From an uncultured Granulosicoccus sp. (GTDB taxonomy: Bacteria > Pseudomonadota > Gammaproteobacteria > Granulosicoccales > Granulosicoccaceae), in contig CALDSR010000039.1 in the NCBI GenBank assembly GCA_937924505.1, forward strand, positions 1 to 64,000: 64,000 bases of DNA. The letters are read 5' to 3'. Below the pieces are notes generated by a model, which saw nothing but the letters and a program-made list of their open reading frames with translations, was not told the DNA's origin and searched no databases. A program made the position numbers and the translations under genes. Below are positions 32,269-41,446 of this stretch, piece by piece; position 1 is the stretch's first letter, and each line of letters starts with the position of its first letter.

Positions 32269-33604
32269 TTCAGGTTTTAACAATCCTTATTGGTGGGATG
32301 ATGCTGGTGCGCCGTACGCAACTGATGATCAGCTGCAGAGTCGCTGTGATCTTTTGATCATCGGGGCCGGCTATACCGGGTTGAGCGGTGCTTTAGCGGC
32401 GCATGATGCCGATGTATCCGTTCAAGTTATTGAGCGAGACATTCCGGGGGCAGGGGCATCGACACGTAATGGCGGGATGTTTGGTGCCCACCCGCGTTTT
32501 AGTGTGACTATCATGGAAAAACGCTTTGGCCGCACAATTGCGGCGGGTATTTATGCGGAGGCATCTATCGCCGAACGATTCGTGCGAGATCTTATCGCTC
32601 GAGAACAGATTGACTGCGATTTACAAGACGTTGGCCGAATTCAACTTGCCTGGACGAAAAAACATTATGCGCAGCAGCAGCGTCTTGTGCAGAGTGTCGC
32701 TCGGCTGAGCGATATGCAGCTGGAACTGGTACCTCGCGAATCTCTCTATAAAGAGATCCACACTGAGCAGTATTACGGGGGTATTCGTTTTCCGCGACAC
32801 GCTGGCCTGCACCCGCTGAAGTATCATCGGGGCATGTACAAGGCAGTACGTCGACGCGGAGTGCCGGTGGTGTCTCACTGCGAAGCACACGGTATCAGGC
32901 ACCGGGCTGATGGTGGCTTTGATGTGGATACATCGAAAGGGCGTATCCGCGCCGAAAAAATTATGGTGGCAACCAATGGTTACACGAGTAGTGGTAACGC
33001 AGCGCCTCTGCGTTGGTTGCAGCAACGAGTCTTTCCGCTACCGAGCTTCGTGATTGCCACCGAAGCCGTATCACGTGACAGGCTTCAGGCATTGGCCCCC
33101 GGCGGGAGAATGATGGTCGAAACCCGAGCTCGACATTCCTACTATCGATTGTCGCCTGACGGTACGCGTATTTTGTTTGGGGGGCGTGCATCAATGATCC
33201 CAACCGACCCGGAACAGGCCGCTCAGCGTTTACGCAAGACTATGCTTGAAGTCTGGCCGTCGCTGGATGATGTCGATATAAGTCATAGCTGGTCCGGCTA
33301 CACGGGATATTCCTTCGGTCACATGCCGCAAGTGGTCAGCCATGAAGGAATTAATTTTGTCGCCGGTTTTTCAGGCTCAGGTACTGTTATGGCGCCTTAC
33401 CTTGGTGTCAAGTGCGCCTATCAGGCGATTGGCGATCCACGTGGTGAGACAGCCTACAGTAACACGGTGCTAAAACGCTCCTGGCTACACCCGGTGCAGA
33501 AACCTCATTTTCTAAAAGCGGCGAATCATTGGTATCGTCAGGTCGTTGATCGACGTGAGAGCAGGCTGGGGCGGGTTCGGAAAAATGCCAGACCAAGACA
33601 TTAA
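32255..33604 (+). CDS. FAD-dependent amine oxidoreductase (DAO/PuuB-like)
   Basis: 449 residues. FAD motif CDLLIIGAGYTGLSGALAAHDADVSVQVIE at about 29-58, GAGASTRNGGMFGAHPRF next (compare gamma-glutamylputrescine oxidase and DadA), and a C-terminal GINFVAGFSGSGTVMAPYLG FAD-binding stretch. ATG 32255 overlaps the end of tdm by 14 bases, so the two are coexpressed. It sits between tdm and tmm, where an enzyme acting on the product dimethylamine or a glutamylated methylamine would be expected. Substrate unproven. Confidence 0.85.
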   Translation: MPATDSGFNNPYWWDDAGAPYATDDQLQSRCDLLIIGAGYTGLSGALAAHDADVSVQVIERDIPGAGASTRNGGMFGAHPRFSVTIMEKRFGRTIAAGIYAEASIAERFVRDLIAREQIDCDLQDVGRIQLAWTKKHYAQQQRLVQSVARLSDMQLELVPRESLYKEIHTEQYYGGIRFPRHAGLHPLKYHRGMYKAVRRRGVPVVSHCEAHGIRHRADGGFDVDTSKGRIRAEKIMVATNGYTSSGNAAPLRWLQQRVFPLPSFVIATEAVSRDRLQALAPGGRMMVETRARHSYYRLSPDGTRILFGGRASMIPTDPEQAAQRLRKTMLEVWPSLDDVDISHSWSGYTGYSFGHMPQVVSHEGINFVAGFSGSGTVMAPYLGVKCAYQAIGDPRGETAYSNTVLKRSWLHPVQKPHFLKAANHWYRQVVDRRESRLGRVRKNARPRH

Positions 33605-33812
33605 GTTATCAAGATGATGAAAAAATAATCATACGATGGAGCGCGCGTGATAACCATGCACAACAGTATTATTGCGAAAACTTTCTTTGTGGGGGTTCGC
33701 GGATGTAAATTGCGCTCAAAAAAAATAGATAGAAATCTGAAAAGATTTTGAAACAGGTATGTGTAAAACAATCTACGGTAACGACACTGAATAGCAACAG
33801 GAGATATCTTTT
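33605..33812 (+). promoter_or_regulatory. Spacer upstream of tmm, likely an internal promoter region
   Basis: 208 A/T-rich bases, the widest gap in the operon. It contains a small 6-bp stem AAATCT-GAAA-AGATTT at 33733-33748 and AGGAG 9 bases before the tmm ATG. I find no convincing -35/-10 pair, but the size and composition suggest that tmm can be transcribed on its own. Confidence 0.3.
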
Positions 33813-35153
33813 ATGGGTAAGCGAGTAGCAGTCATTGGGGCTGGCCCCTCAGGTCTTGCTCAATTGAGGGCATTCCAGTCAGCGGCAAAAACAGGTGCAG
33901 ACATTCCTGAAGTTGTCTGTTTTGAGAAGCAGGATAACTGGGGTGGTCTTTGGAACTATACCTGGCGAACCGGGCTTGACGAATATGGCGAACCGGTACA
34001 CGGTTCAATGTACCGTTATTTGTGGTCCAACGGACCCAAGGAAGGGCTTGAGTTTGCTGATTATTCTTTCGAAGAGCACTTTGGCAAGCAGATCGCCAGC
34101 TACCCACCGAGAGCAGTTCTTTTTGACTATATTCAAGGCCGGGTCAACAAGGCTGATGTCCGCAAGTGGGTCCGTTTTCGTACACCGGTACGGCACGTAA
34201 GTTTTGATGACAAAACCGGCCAGTTCACCGTCTCCGTACATGATCTTGTCAACAACAAGGAATATGCAGAGAAGTTCGATCATGTCGTGGTTGCCAATGG
34301 ACATTTTTCGACGCCCAATGTGCCATCGTTTGATGGCTTGGATCGATTCAATGGTCGAGTATTACACGCGCATGATTTTCGTGATGCGGTGGAATTCAAG
34401 GGCAAGCATGTACTGATCATCGGCACCAGCTATTCGGCTGAAGACATTGGATCTCAGTGTTGGAAGTATGGGGCCAAATCTATCACGGTCAGTCACCGAA
34501 CCGCGCCTATGGGTTACAAATGGCCGGACAATTGGCAAGAAGTGCCTTTGCTGACATCGGTTTCAGAAAACACTTGTACCTTTAAAGACGGTAGCACCAA
34601 AGAGATTGATGCGATTATTCTTTGTACCGGATATCAACATCACTTTCCGTTCATGACGCCGGAACTGACGTTAGAGACCGCTAATCGACTGGCTACTGCC
34701 AATTTATATAAAGGTGTGGTATTCAATGATAACCCGGCACTTTTTTATCTGGGTATGCAGGATCAGTGGTATACGTTCAATATGTTTGATGCACAAGCCT
34801 GGTATGTGCGTGACGTTATCATGGGCCGTATCGATCTTCCCGATGCCAATACAATGAAACAAGATGTCATCTCGCGTGTCGCTGCGGAAGATGCGCTTGA
34901 AGACGACTATGCGTGTATTGCCTATCAGGGTGATTACGTCAAAGAACTGATTAGTGAAACTGACTATCCGACTTTTGATGTCGACGGCGCTAACGAAGCG
35001 TTTTACCAGTGGAAGAAGCACAAGAAAGTAGACATCATGGCGTTCCGCAACAATTCCTATAAATCAGTGATTACAGGAACCATGGCGCCCGTGCATCACA
35101 CTGCGTGGAAAGACGCGATGGATGATTCGCTCGAGAGTTATTTGCAGAACTGA
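33813..35153 (+). CDS. tmm: Trimethylamine monooxygenase (flavin-containing)
   Basis: 446 residues, the normal Tmm length. FAD motif [20 protein letters not shown] at the start, then [40 protein letters not shown], a stretch highly characteristic of bacterial Tmm; the NADPH motif [14 protein letters not shown]; and [19 protein letters not shown] near the C-terminal. The enzyme oxidises trimethylamine to TMAO with NADPH and O2, and also some sulfides. AGGAGA precedes ATG 33813. Last gene of the TMA block. Confidence 0.95.
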   Translation: MGKRVAVIGAGPSGLAQLRAFQSAAKTGADIPEVVCFEKQDNWGGLWNYTWRTGLDEYGEPVHGSMYRYLWSNGPKEGLEFADYSFEEHFGKQIASYPPRAVLFDYIQGRVNKADVRKWVRFRTPVRHVSFDDKTGQFTVSVHDLVNNKEYAEKFDHVVVANGHFSTPNVPSFDGLDRFNGRVLHAHDFRDAVEFKGKHVLIIGTSYSAEDIGSQCWKYGAKSITVSHRTAPMGYKWPDNWQEVPLLTSVSENTCTFKDGSTKEIDAIILCTGYQHHFPFMTPELTLETANRLATANLYKGVVFNDNPALFYLGMQDQWYTFNMFDAQAWYVRDVIMGRIDLPDANTMKQDVISRVAAEDALEDDYACIAYQGDYVKELISETDYPTFDVDGANEAFYQWKKHKKVDIMAFRNNSYKSVITGTMAPVHHTAWKDAMDDSLESYLQN

Positions 35154-35186
35154 AGACCGCGGGCGTATCGCAGGTCGAACAGTGTG

Positions 35187-35208
35187 TGCCAGGCAGGGAA
35201 GCCTGGCA
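35187..35208. terminator. Stem-loop after tmm
   Basis: TGCCAGGC (35187-35194), loop AGGGAA, GCCTGGCA (35201-35208): an 8-bp perfect GC-rich stem 34 bases after the tmm stop and 9 bases beyond the end of the converging small gene. No U tract on either side, so it may act as an mRNA-end stabiliser or a weak bidirectional terminator. Confidence 0.45.
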
Positions 35209-35216
35209 TCACCCTA

Positions 35217-35471
35217 TCAATCGTGTTTGATAAATTCGATTGCGATTCGAACATTAGTACGATATTCACTTATCGTCAGGCCCCATTGGGCTAACGTGTG
35301 CATGTCTGGCTGGGCGTCCAACATGTTCTGAACAGTCTCCAGGCTCTGGGAGTTATACAGATACTCTGACAAAGAACCACTTGGGAGGGCTGAAGCCACT
35401 GAGCAATGAATGACGTCTTCTGTTACAGCAGATCTTGGATTTGCCTTCTTGGCTGGCGCATAACTAATCAT
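35217..35471 (-). CDS. Small conserved-looking protein of unknown function
   Basis: 84 residues, soluble, beginning MISYAPAKKANPRSAVTED, with an amphipathic C-terminal half (YRTNVRIAIEFIKHD). An AGG lies about 9 bases upstream of ATG 35471. Composition looks coding and the frame is closed neatly beside the tmm terminator. I do not recognise the family. It stands alone, converging on tmm. Confidence 0.5.
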   Translation of the reverse strand: MISYAPAKKANPRSAVTEDVIHCSVASALPSGSLSEYLYNSQSLETVQNMLDAQPDMHTLAQWGLTISEYRTNVRIAIEFIKHD

Positions 35472-36332
35472 GGTATTTAACCTGCGATTGCTGGAAACAA
35501 CGATATTCGGTTTTGTGTTGTGGTCACATTTGAGTCTGGATTTACAGATCAGTTTTCGATCGAGATGTGAATCGAACTGATATCGCTATTGTTCCCAGTT
35601 ATTTAGTTTCGTTTCATGGATAAACTGTGAACTTTTGTGGCACCCGTGCATATTCGTGTTTCCAAATTCTTGTGACGCAAGTCAGATCCAGTGATAGATG
35701 CAATAAACAGGCTCATTCGTGCGGAGTTGAGTGTTGTCGTCTTGTGATGGGTGGTCGTTTAGCGTCCGTTCTCGGACAAGCGAGTCATTTTTGCTCACTA
35801 TAGTGCATGTTGAATGGTTCGAGAAGGCAGGTGGGTGTCTGATCCATAATTTCGACACTATGAGTCGCTGGCGGACATATCTGACCGGCCCGTGTCGTGT
35901 TTTGCGAGCAACTCTGCTGCATATTGGGCTTTCGGGTCACACGAAAACCCCACGTCCGGCCATATTGTCAGCCGTTCTCGAGAGAAGTATGGTTACTCGG
36001 CACAACCTTTGATGGCTTGATGGCTAAGCTCGCCGCGATTTGCAAGAGGCTCTGGCGCCGCAGACGCACCATCAACCATACTTTTGTAATGCGCAGCGGG
36101 CCATCATTGAAAGATCGGCTATTCAAAACGTGGTGTAGGTGAAACTACGTGGTGGCTTGGCAGCTGTCCTTGTCATCCAGATTCACGTTCCGCAATAGCC
36201 GACTCATTTCATCCAGGTTTACTTGCCGCAATAGCCGACTCATTGGCTGAGTCGGCCATTAGCGCCTATAGAGCGGCTTGATACATCACCGCATTTTTGA
36301 TCAATATTCCCGCAGCAGCCAAGTAGAGCCAG
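35472..36332. other. 860-base gene-poor stretch
   Basis: No convincing gene. It contains a 10-bp perfect inverted repeat, AAGTATGGTT (35985-35994) and AACCATACTT (36074-36083), enclosing 79 bases, and a two-copy 36-bp tandem repeat at 36174-36245. The remainder looks non-coding in all frames, or like worn-out sequence. Confidence 0.5.
36174..36245 (-). repeat. 36-bp tandem repeat with coding potential
   Basis: Two adjacent 36-base units, 36174-36209 and 36210-36245, share the 19-base core CCGCAATAGCCGACTCATT exactly. On the minus strand the repeat reads as a 32-codon frame from ATG 36243, with the 12-residue unit MSRLLR(Q/N)VNLD(E/D) twice and then a short acidic tail to a TAG near 36147. 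No ribosome site is evident. It may be a remnant or a tiny peptide gene. Confidence 0.5.
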
Positions 36333-36512
36333 TTAGCGACGCCTGGACTTTCTATAAGCGCTGCCTTCATGAGCTGCGCCAATAATCAGTGCCAGCACGC
36401 ACAGGCCACCAGCTACAAATAACCAGATTGGTTCCCAGCCAGAACCCGCGCCGACATAGTAGGCGTTTTCCACACCATTCCATGTACCTTCAATAAAATC
36501 AGGTGATCCCAT
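36333..36512 (-). CDS. 59-residue single-span membrane protein linked to the ammonium transporter
   Basis: Translation from ATG 36512 gives MGSPDFIEGTWNGVENAYYV, then one hydrophobic span (PIWLFVAGGLCVLALIIGAA) and a basic end (YRKSRRR). The orientation rule puts the N-terminus outside and the Arg/Lys tail in the cytoplasm. GAGGAG lies 7-8 bases upstream. It begins 27 bases after the amt stop, in the same direction, so it is cotranscribed with the transporter. No family recognised; a small Amt-associated subunit is a natural guess. Confidence 0.7.
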   Translation of the reverse strand: MGSPDFIEGTWNGVENAYYVGAGSGWEPIWLFVAGGLCVLALIIGAAHEGSAYRKSRRR

Positions 36513-36539
36513 AATCGTATCTCCTCAATGTTGGTTGAA

Positions 36540-37925
36540 TTAAAGCTTGCTGGAAGATGCCAATGCACCTTCTGGATAAGCTTCGGCTGGAACCTTGGTA
36601 ATGTCCAAGCCATCAAGTTCAGCGTGCTCAGGCACTCTCAAGAGACGGAATATGCGCAAAATCAAAGACAAGACATAACCTGGCACAAAACCCAATGCAA
36701 ACATGACGGCAAGTCCAACGATTTGACCGGTCAGGGATGTTGTCGCAACGGCACCTGCGTCGCCTGGAATTGCTGGATAACCTGAGGCAAAAATGCCCAC
36801 GGCGAGAACGCCCCAAGCGCCAAGCGTACCGTGTACCGTGACTGCACCCACCGCGTCGTCAAGACCAATTTTCTCGAAGAATTTTGCCGAAATAGGCATG
36901 ATGCACGCTCCGATAAAACCGATAGCGAAAGCCAGTGGAGGCCACCAGAGATCGAGACCGGCTGCACAGGAAATGATGCCGCCAAGTGCACCGGACATCA
37001 TCCAGAATGGATCACGGGTAACCATCCAGGCCCCGATGATGCCGCCTGCAAAGCCCATCAGAATGTTGAAGGTCAATGCTGACAAGGTGACAGGGGTTCC
37101 ATAGATGCTGGCAAATTCAGTCCCGAACCACGACCAGGCCTCGCCGGGAAAGATCACGCAAGCCATCAGGAATCCCCAGAAGCCAGCGATAATCAGCATG
37201 AGACCAACCAATGTCAGCGGCATGCTGTGGCCAGGGATATGATTGGCAGTGCCATTGCGGTTGAACTTGCCAATACGTGGCCCGAGGTTGATCAGTACAC
37301 CGAGTGCGAAGAAGCCAGCAACCATATGTACCACCCCAGATGCACCAAAATCGTGATACCCGAACTGTGTCACCAGCCAGCCATCTGCGTGCCAGCCCCA
37401 GGCCGCAGCAACCACCCAGGCAAACGCACCCAATACAATGGCAAGGATGATGAAACCGACAAGTTTGATGCGTTCAATCACAGCACCGGACATGATTGAT
37501 GCTGTTGTCGCGGCGAACAAGGTGAACGCGCCCCAGAAAACGCCTGTCGCGTTATCAGCGATGTGTGGTCCCATGACTTCACCCATCGGGTTGGCCACGG
37601 CCGCTGCATATTCAAGTCCGCTGATTTCAAAGGGACCCGGTGTGAATTCAATGCCGGTAGGAAAGGCCCAGTATACCCACCAACCAAAGAAGTAAAAGGC
37701 CGGTACCAGAAACGCAAATGCCAGTATGTTCTTGATACCTGATGCAAGAACATTTTTGGTTCGCGACGCGCCCATTTCATAGGCGAGAAAACCAACGTGT
37801 ATTAAAACCATTAGCGGTATGGTTACGTAGTAGTACATCTCTGCGACCGCTGTATTGGTCCCACCACCACTGGCGGCTTTCAACGCTGCAACCTCAGCGG
37901 CTAGCTGAGCGAGTTGCTCTTCCAT
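36540..37925 (-). CDS. amt: Ammonium/methylammonium transporter, Amt family
   Basis: 461 residues with eleven predicted spans. The Amt pore histidines are both there: FGASGVVHMVAGFFALG (first His) and VTVHGTLGAWGVLA (second His). GPHIADNATGVFWGAFTLFAATTASIMSGAVIERI covers the outer Phe-gate region. Unlike canonical Amt, it begins with a 28-residue Ala/Glu/Leu heptad-like segment (EEQLAQLAAEVAALKAASGGG) and no cleavable signal. Close to the TMA/MMA genes, it could carry methylammonium as well as ammonium. ATG 37925. Confidence 0.9.
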   Translation of the reverse strand: MEEQLAQLAAEVAALKAASGGGTNTAVAEMYYYVTIPLMVLIHVGFLAYEMGASRTKNVLASGIKNILAFAFLVPAFYFFGWWVYWAFPTGIEFTPGPFEISGLEYAAAVANPMGEVMGPHIADNATGVFWGAFTLFAATTASIMSGAVIERIKLVGFIILAIVLGAFAWVVAAAWGWHADGWLVTQFGYHDFGASGVVHMVAGFFALGVLINLGPRIGKFNRNGTANHIPGHSMPLTLVGLMLIIAGFWGFLMACVIFPGEAWSWFGTEFASIYGTPVTLSALTFNILMGFAGGIIGAWMVTRDPFWMMSGALGGIISCAAGLDLWWPPLAFAIGFIGACIMPISAKFFEKIGLDDAVGAVTVHGTLGAWGVLAVGIFASGYPAIPGDAGAVATTSLTGQIVGLAVMFALGFVPGYVLSLILRIFRLLRVPEHAELDGLDITKVPAEAYPEGALASSSKL

Positions 37926-38166
37926 ATCCTATTCCCTCTTGTTTACGGCAATTCAATAGTGCTTGCAGGGTAGCCGAAAACCGTTTGTAGGCCAATACCT
38001 TGTGACTGCGAAGACACAATCTCTGCTAGTACCAATTGTGATCCAAATAAGGTTGATCTGAAAAGCATCGTTGATAAACATCATAAAGCGAAGAGTTGTC
38101 TCTTCTTTTCGCTGATGCGGTATGGTTCATTGCATCGCAATCAAGTCACATACCTATTTAAAATCG

Positions 38167-38934
38167 ATGCAATCACTCAAGGTTCGTATGGCGGCAGGGG
38201 AAACGCTTGCCGGTACTTTCGTCAAGACGCCGGCAGTTGATGTTGTAGAAGTGCTGGCCAAGTCAGCGCTTGATTTTATCGCTCTGGACGCAGAGCATGC
38301 ACCGTTTGACCGCGGAAGACTCGACAATTGTCTTGCCATTGCGCGGGCACTGAATTTTCCAACGCTTGTGCGGTTACCTTCCGGTGACGCTTCGGAGATC
38401 CTGAAAGCGATGGATTCCGGCGCAACCGGCGTTATAGTTCCTCACGTTGATACGGTTGAGAAAGCGCGCAATATTGCCAAATGGTCTCGTTTTGGTCATG
38501 GTGGACGTGGCTTCGCAGGTTCAACGCGTTGGGCAGGGTTTGCTACCCGTCCCATGGCCGATATTCTCAAGCAGAGTGAAGAGGAAACGGTTGTCATTGC
38601 CCAAATCGAAGAGCCCGAGGGTGTTGATGCGGCAGATGAGATTGCGGCGCTTGCTGGTATCGACGGATTGTTTGTTGGGCCCGCTGATTTATCGGTTTGT
38701 CTGGGTACGACCGATCCGACGTCAGCTCCTGTCAGAGATGCGATGCGTATCGTTGGTCAAGCCACCCAAAAGCATCGAAAAACATTTATGACGTTCGCGC
38801 CAACGACAGAGACAGCGGATGAGTTGCGTGAGCTTGGAGTAACAATGTTTTTTATCGCGTCCGAGCATGGTTTCATGATGAGTGGTGCGAATGCAGCGGC
38901 GAATGCCTTGCATGCAAAAGACAGCAAAGCATGA
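38167..38934 (+). CDS. HpcH/HpaI-family class II aldolase
   Basis: 255 residues, (beta/alpha)8 pyruvate aldolase. Typical motifs: LAGTFVKTPAVDVVEVLAKSALDFIALDAEHAPFD with the catalytic His, metal Glu/Asp in IAQIEEPEGVDAADEIAALAGIDGLFVGPADLSVCLG, and RGFAGSTRWAGFA. The family cleaves 2-keto-3-deoxy acids to pyruvate plus an aldehyde. ATG 38167 matches the usual N-terminus; ATG 38122 would add 15 unmatched residues and neither has a clear ribosome site. It stands alone, converging with rpe. Confidence 0.85.
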   Translation: MQSLKVRMAAGETLAGTFVKTPAVDVVEVLAKSALDFIALDAEHAPFDRGRLDNCLAIARALNFPTLVRLPSGDASEILKAMDSGATGVIVPHVDTVEKARNIAKWSRFGHGGRGFAGSTRWAGFATRPMADILKQSEEETVVIAQIEEPEGVDAADEIAALAGIDGLFVGPADLSVCLGTTDPTSAPVRDAMRIVGQATQKHRKTFMTFAPTTETADELRELGVTMFFIASEHGFMMSGANAAANALHAKDSKA

Positions 38935-39031
38935 TTGCGGGTAGCGCCAAACTGCATCCGGACATGACTACACGACACGTTATCCGAACCACGTCATACC
39001 TGTCGCATGACATCATGTCATTCTCGCATTG

Positions 39032-39697
39032 TCATTGCTGCACAATGGCCTGGCGCATGGCGGCGATGGTCTTCGCGTAGTCCTCGGTACCGAAAATCGC
39101 TGACCCTGCAACAAACATATCAGCACCAGCGGCGGCGATGGCGCCTATGTTGTCGATCTTGACGCCACCATCGACTTCCAGTCGAATATCACGACCTGAT
39201 GCGTCGATTCGTTGCCGTGCTTCCTTGAGTTTGTGCAATGTCGATGGGATAAAGCTTTGTCCACCGAATCCGGGATTGACAGACATCAGCAGAATGATGT
39301 CGACCTTGTCGAGAACATGGTCAAGGTAGTGCAGGGGGGTCGCCGGGTTGAACACCAAGCCTGATTGGCAACCTTGATCGCGAATCAAGTCCAGGCTTCT
39401 ATCAATGTGTTCGGACGCTTCGGGATGGAACGTGATCATGCTGGCTCCGGCTTGGGCGAAATCGGGTATCAGGCGATCGACGGGCTTGACCATCAAGTGG
39501 ACATCAATCGGAGCCGTGATGCCGTGATTACGTAAAGCCTCGCATACCAGAGGGCCGATGGTCAGATTGGGCACATAGTGATTATCCATGACATCAAAGT
39601 GGACGACGTCTGCGCCGGCTGCCAATACGCTTTCCACTTCTTCACCCAATCGGGCAAAGTCAGCGGACAGAATCGAGGGGGCTATCAGGTAATCCAT
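39032..39697 (-). CDS. rpe: Ribulose-phosphate 3-epimerase
   Basis: 221 residues, standard length. Motifs: [35 protein letters not shown] (metal Asp and His), [41 protein letters not shown] and [13 protein letters not shown]. It interconverts ribulose-5-P and xylulose-5-P in the pentose phosphate pathway. ATG 39697 gives the family start; the frame extends upstream to 39778 without homology and into the divergent transporter gene's control region. Confidence 0.95.
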   Translation of the reverse strand: MDYLIAPSILSADFARLGEEVESVLAAGADVVHFDVMDNHYVPNLTIGPLVCEALRNHGITAPIDVHLMVKPVDRLIPDFAQAGASMITFHPEASEHIDRSLDLIRDQGCQSGLVFNPATPLHYLDHVLDKVDIILLMSVNPGFGGQSFIPSTLHKLKEARQRIDASGRDIRLEVDGGVKIDNIGAIAAAGADMFVAGSAIFGTEDYAKTIAAMRQAIVQQ

Positions 39698-39786
39698 CGT
39701 CGTTGGTCCGGCACTATCGGGAGTGCCTAGTATATGCCAGTGACGTATACTTTCTGATTCAACGACCGAGAAGAACAAATCTTCCA

Positions 39787-41010
39787 GTGATCGAGAGAAA
39801 TCTTGCGCTTTACCCTTGGTACCAGGCGTTCAGCAGCGCCTTGCCATGGCTGCCGATTTTCTTCTTGTATTTCCTTGAACATCTGTCCTTTGCTGACGGC
39901 ATCACGCTTGGTGCGATCTACTATTTTTCGGTTTTTTTGCTGGAAGTCCCTTCAGGCTACCTGTCGGATCGTTTTGGTCGAAAACGCACGCTTGTCGCCG
40001 CCACCGTGTTGTTTGTCTGTGCCTATGCCTTGTTTCTGATGGCGGACACGTTTTTAAGTTTTGCCATTGCGCAGGTATTTATTGCCGCTGGTATTGCTTT
40101 CCAGTCGGGAAGCGACTCTGCATTACTAATTGATTCACTGAAAGCACTGGGTCGCGAATCCGAGTACGCGAGGCGTGAAGCGCGCGCGCATCGTTTTGCC
40201 ATGACAGCACTTGCCTTGTCTTGCGTCATTGGTGGAGCGCTGGGCACCGTTAACCTGAGTTTTCCGTATGTCGCGTCGCTATTGCTTTCTGTCGTGTCGT
40301 TTTTCCTTGCCATCTCTTTTCACGAGCCGGTGAGGGCCGATTTACGCACGGTGGGAACCGTCACACACCAGCTACGGCAAATCGGCGTTCTCCTCACGGA
40401 TCGACGTTTGTTGTGGATCATGATGTTCTACGTCATTGCTTATTCACTGCAACATATTCCTTATGAATTTGTGCAACCGTATATCAAGCTATTGGTGGCC
40501 GAGGTATGGACCTCGATTGAATCACTGCAGGCATCGCCCTGGATATCCGGCATCATTATTGGGTCATCGATGTTCGGTGGTGCCTTGGCAGCTACTATCA
40601 GCATGCAGCTTTATCAAAAGCTTGGGTTAGTCCGCTTGTTCTTGTTAGGGGTGTTGATGCAGATTTTTATCATTGCTTTTCTTGGCCTGGTTTTGCATCC
40701 CGCTATTCTGCTTGTCATCGTGTTTCGTAATTTTGCCATGTCTCTGACCCATGCGCCGATGCTCGACGCGTTAGCGCCGCTGGTGCCCGATGAGCAACGG
40801 GCTACTTACCTTTCAGCGCAAAGTCTGTTTGGACGTTTGAGCTTTGCCATTGTCTTATGGGCATTGTCGCTACTGAGTGGTGGTCGTGAGGAGCTAGTCT
40901 GGTCAGACCTGTCGCAAATACTGCATGTCAGTTTTTATGCCGGTGTGGCCCTGCTGATTGCACTTGCTTTAACAGCTCGATTGATGAAAACCGTTGATTC
41001 GGTCCGTTGA
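39787..41010 (+). CDS. MFS transporter
   Basis: About 407 residues with twelve spans. The MFS A-motif is visible after the second span ([20 protein letters not shown]). Start uncertain: GTG 39787 gives a sensible short cytoplasmic N-terminus, since the frame is open upstream with only TTG. The 3' end shows a 13-base tandem duplication (GTTGATTCGGTCC at 40993-41005 and 41006-41018) that contains the stop codon. Substrate unknown. Confidence 0.82.
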   Translation: MIERNLALYPWYQAFSSALPWLPIFFLYFLEHLSFADGITLGAIYYFSVFLLEVPSGYLSDRFGRKRTLVAATVLFVCAYALFLMADTFLSFAIAQVFIAAGIAFQSGSDSALLIDSLKALGRESEYARREARAHRFAMTALALSCVIGGALGTVNLSFPYVASLLLSVVSFFLAISFHEPVRADLRTVGTVTHQLRQIGVLLTDRRLLWIMMFYVIAYSLQHIPYEFVQPYIKLLVAEVWTSIESLQASPWISGIIIGSSMFGGALAATISMQLYQKLGLVRLFLLGVLMQIFIIAFLGLVLHPAILLVIVFRNFAMSLTHAPMLDALAPLVPDEQRATYLSAQSLFGRLSFAIVLWALSLLSGGREELVWSDLSQILHVSFYAGVALLIALALTARLMKTVDSVR

Positions 41011-41036
41011 TTCGGTCCGACGGTTCAATGGATGAG

Positions 41037-41288
41037 TCAGTTCCGGTCAGAGAATTCGCTCGATTCGTGGTAGTGCGCAATAACTTGCTTTCGATTGGAC
41101 ACGCCAAGCTTTTCGAAGATGTTATGCAAGTGAAACTTTACAGTATTGATGCTGATACCGTGTAAATCGGCCAATTCTTTGTTGGTCTTCCCTGAAGACA
41201 GATTTTTTACCAATGCAATCTCAGCGGGGGTCAGTTTTTCAATTGACGCTTTGCTGTTTTCCGCAGCGTTTGAATCGTTTTCAATCAT
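41037..41288 (-). CDS. Stand-alone LuxR-type HTH protein
   Basis: 83 residues that are almost entirely a GerE/LuxR DNA-binding domain: LTPAEIALVKNLSSGKTNKELADLHGISINTVKFHLHNIFEKLGVSNRKQVIAHY. No receiver or sensor domain is present. It lies 158 bases downstream of, and in the same direction as, the hybrid sensor kinase, so it may be the output partner of that kinase or act as an anti-activator. No ribosome site stands out at ATG 41288. Confidence 0.85.
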   Translation of the reverse strand: MIENDSNAAENSKASIEKLTPAEIALVKNLSSGKTNKELADLHGISINTVKFHLHNIFEKLGVSNRKQVIAHYHESSEFSDRN

Positions 41289-41446
41289 CGCAGGGAAAGC
41301 CGATTTCGAAGGCGTGATACAAGCAAAAGATACATCGTGTCAGTGGTAACTGGTTTGATTCAGGTTTCAGTTTTATACCAAACAGGAATCAATGTAAATC
41401 CATTTGGCACTCGCCCACGCCGTTGTTGCGTGTTTGTGTGCCTATA

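Noticed and set aside
35731..36142. Two overlapping plus-strand frames of 81-93 codons in the gap after tmm
   Set aside because: Composition is not coding-like (Cys, Arg and Trp rich, no homology) and they overlap each other in different frames.
37926..38040. Possible sigma-54 promoter upstream of amt
   Set aside because: AGCAC and TTGC are present, but the distance between the GG-like and GC elements is wrong, so the -24/-12 pattern fails.
39007..39021. Short palindrome ATGACA-TCA-TGTCAT between the aldolase and rpe genes
   Set aside because: A 6-bp stem with no U tract is too weak to call a terminator or operator.
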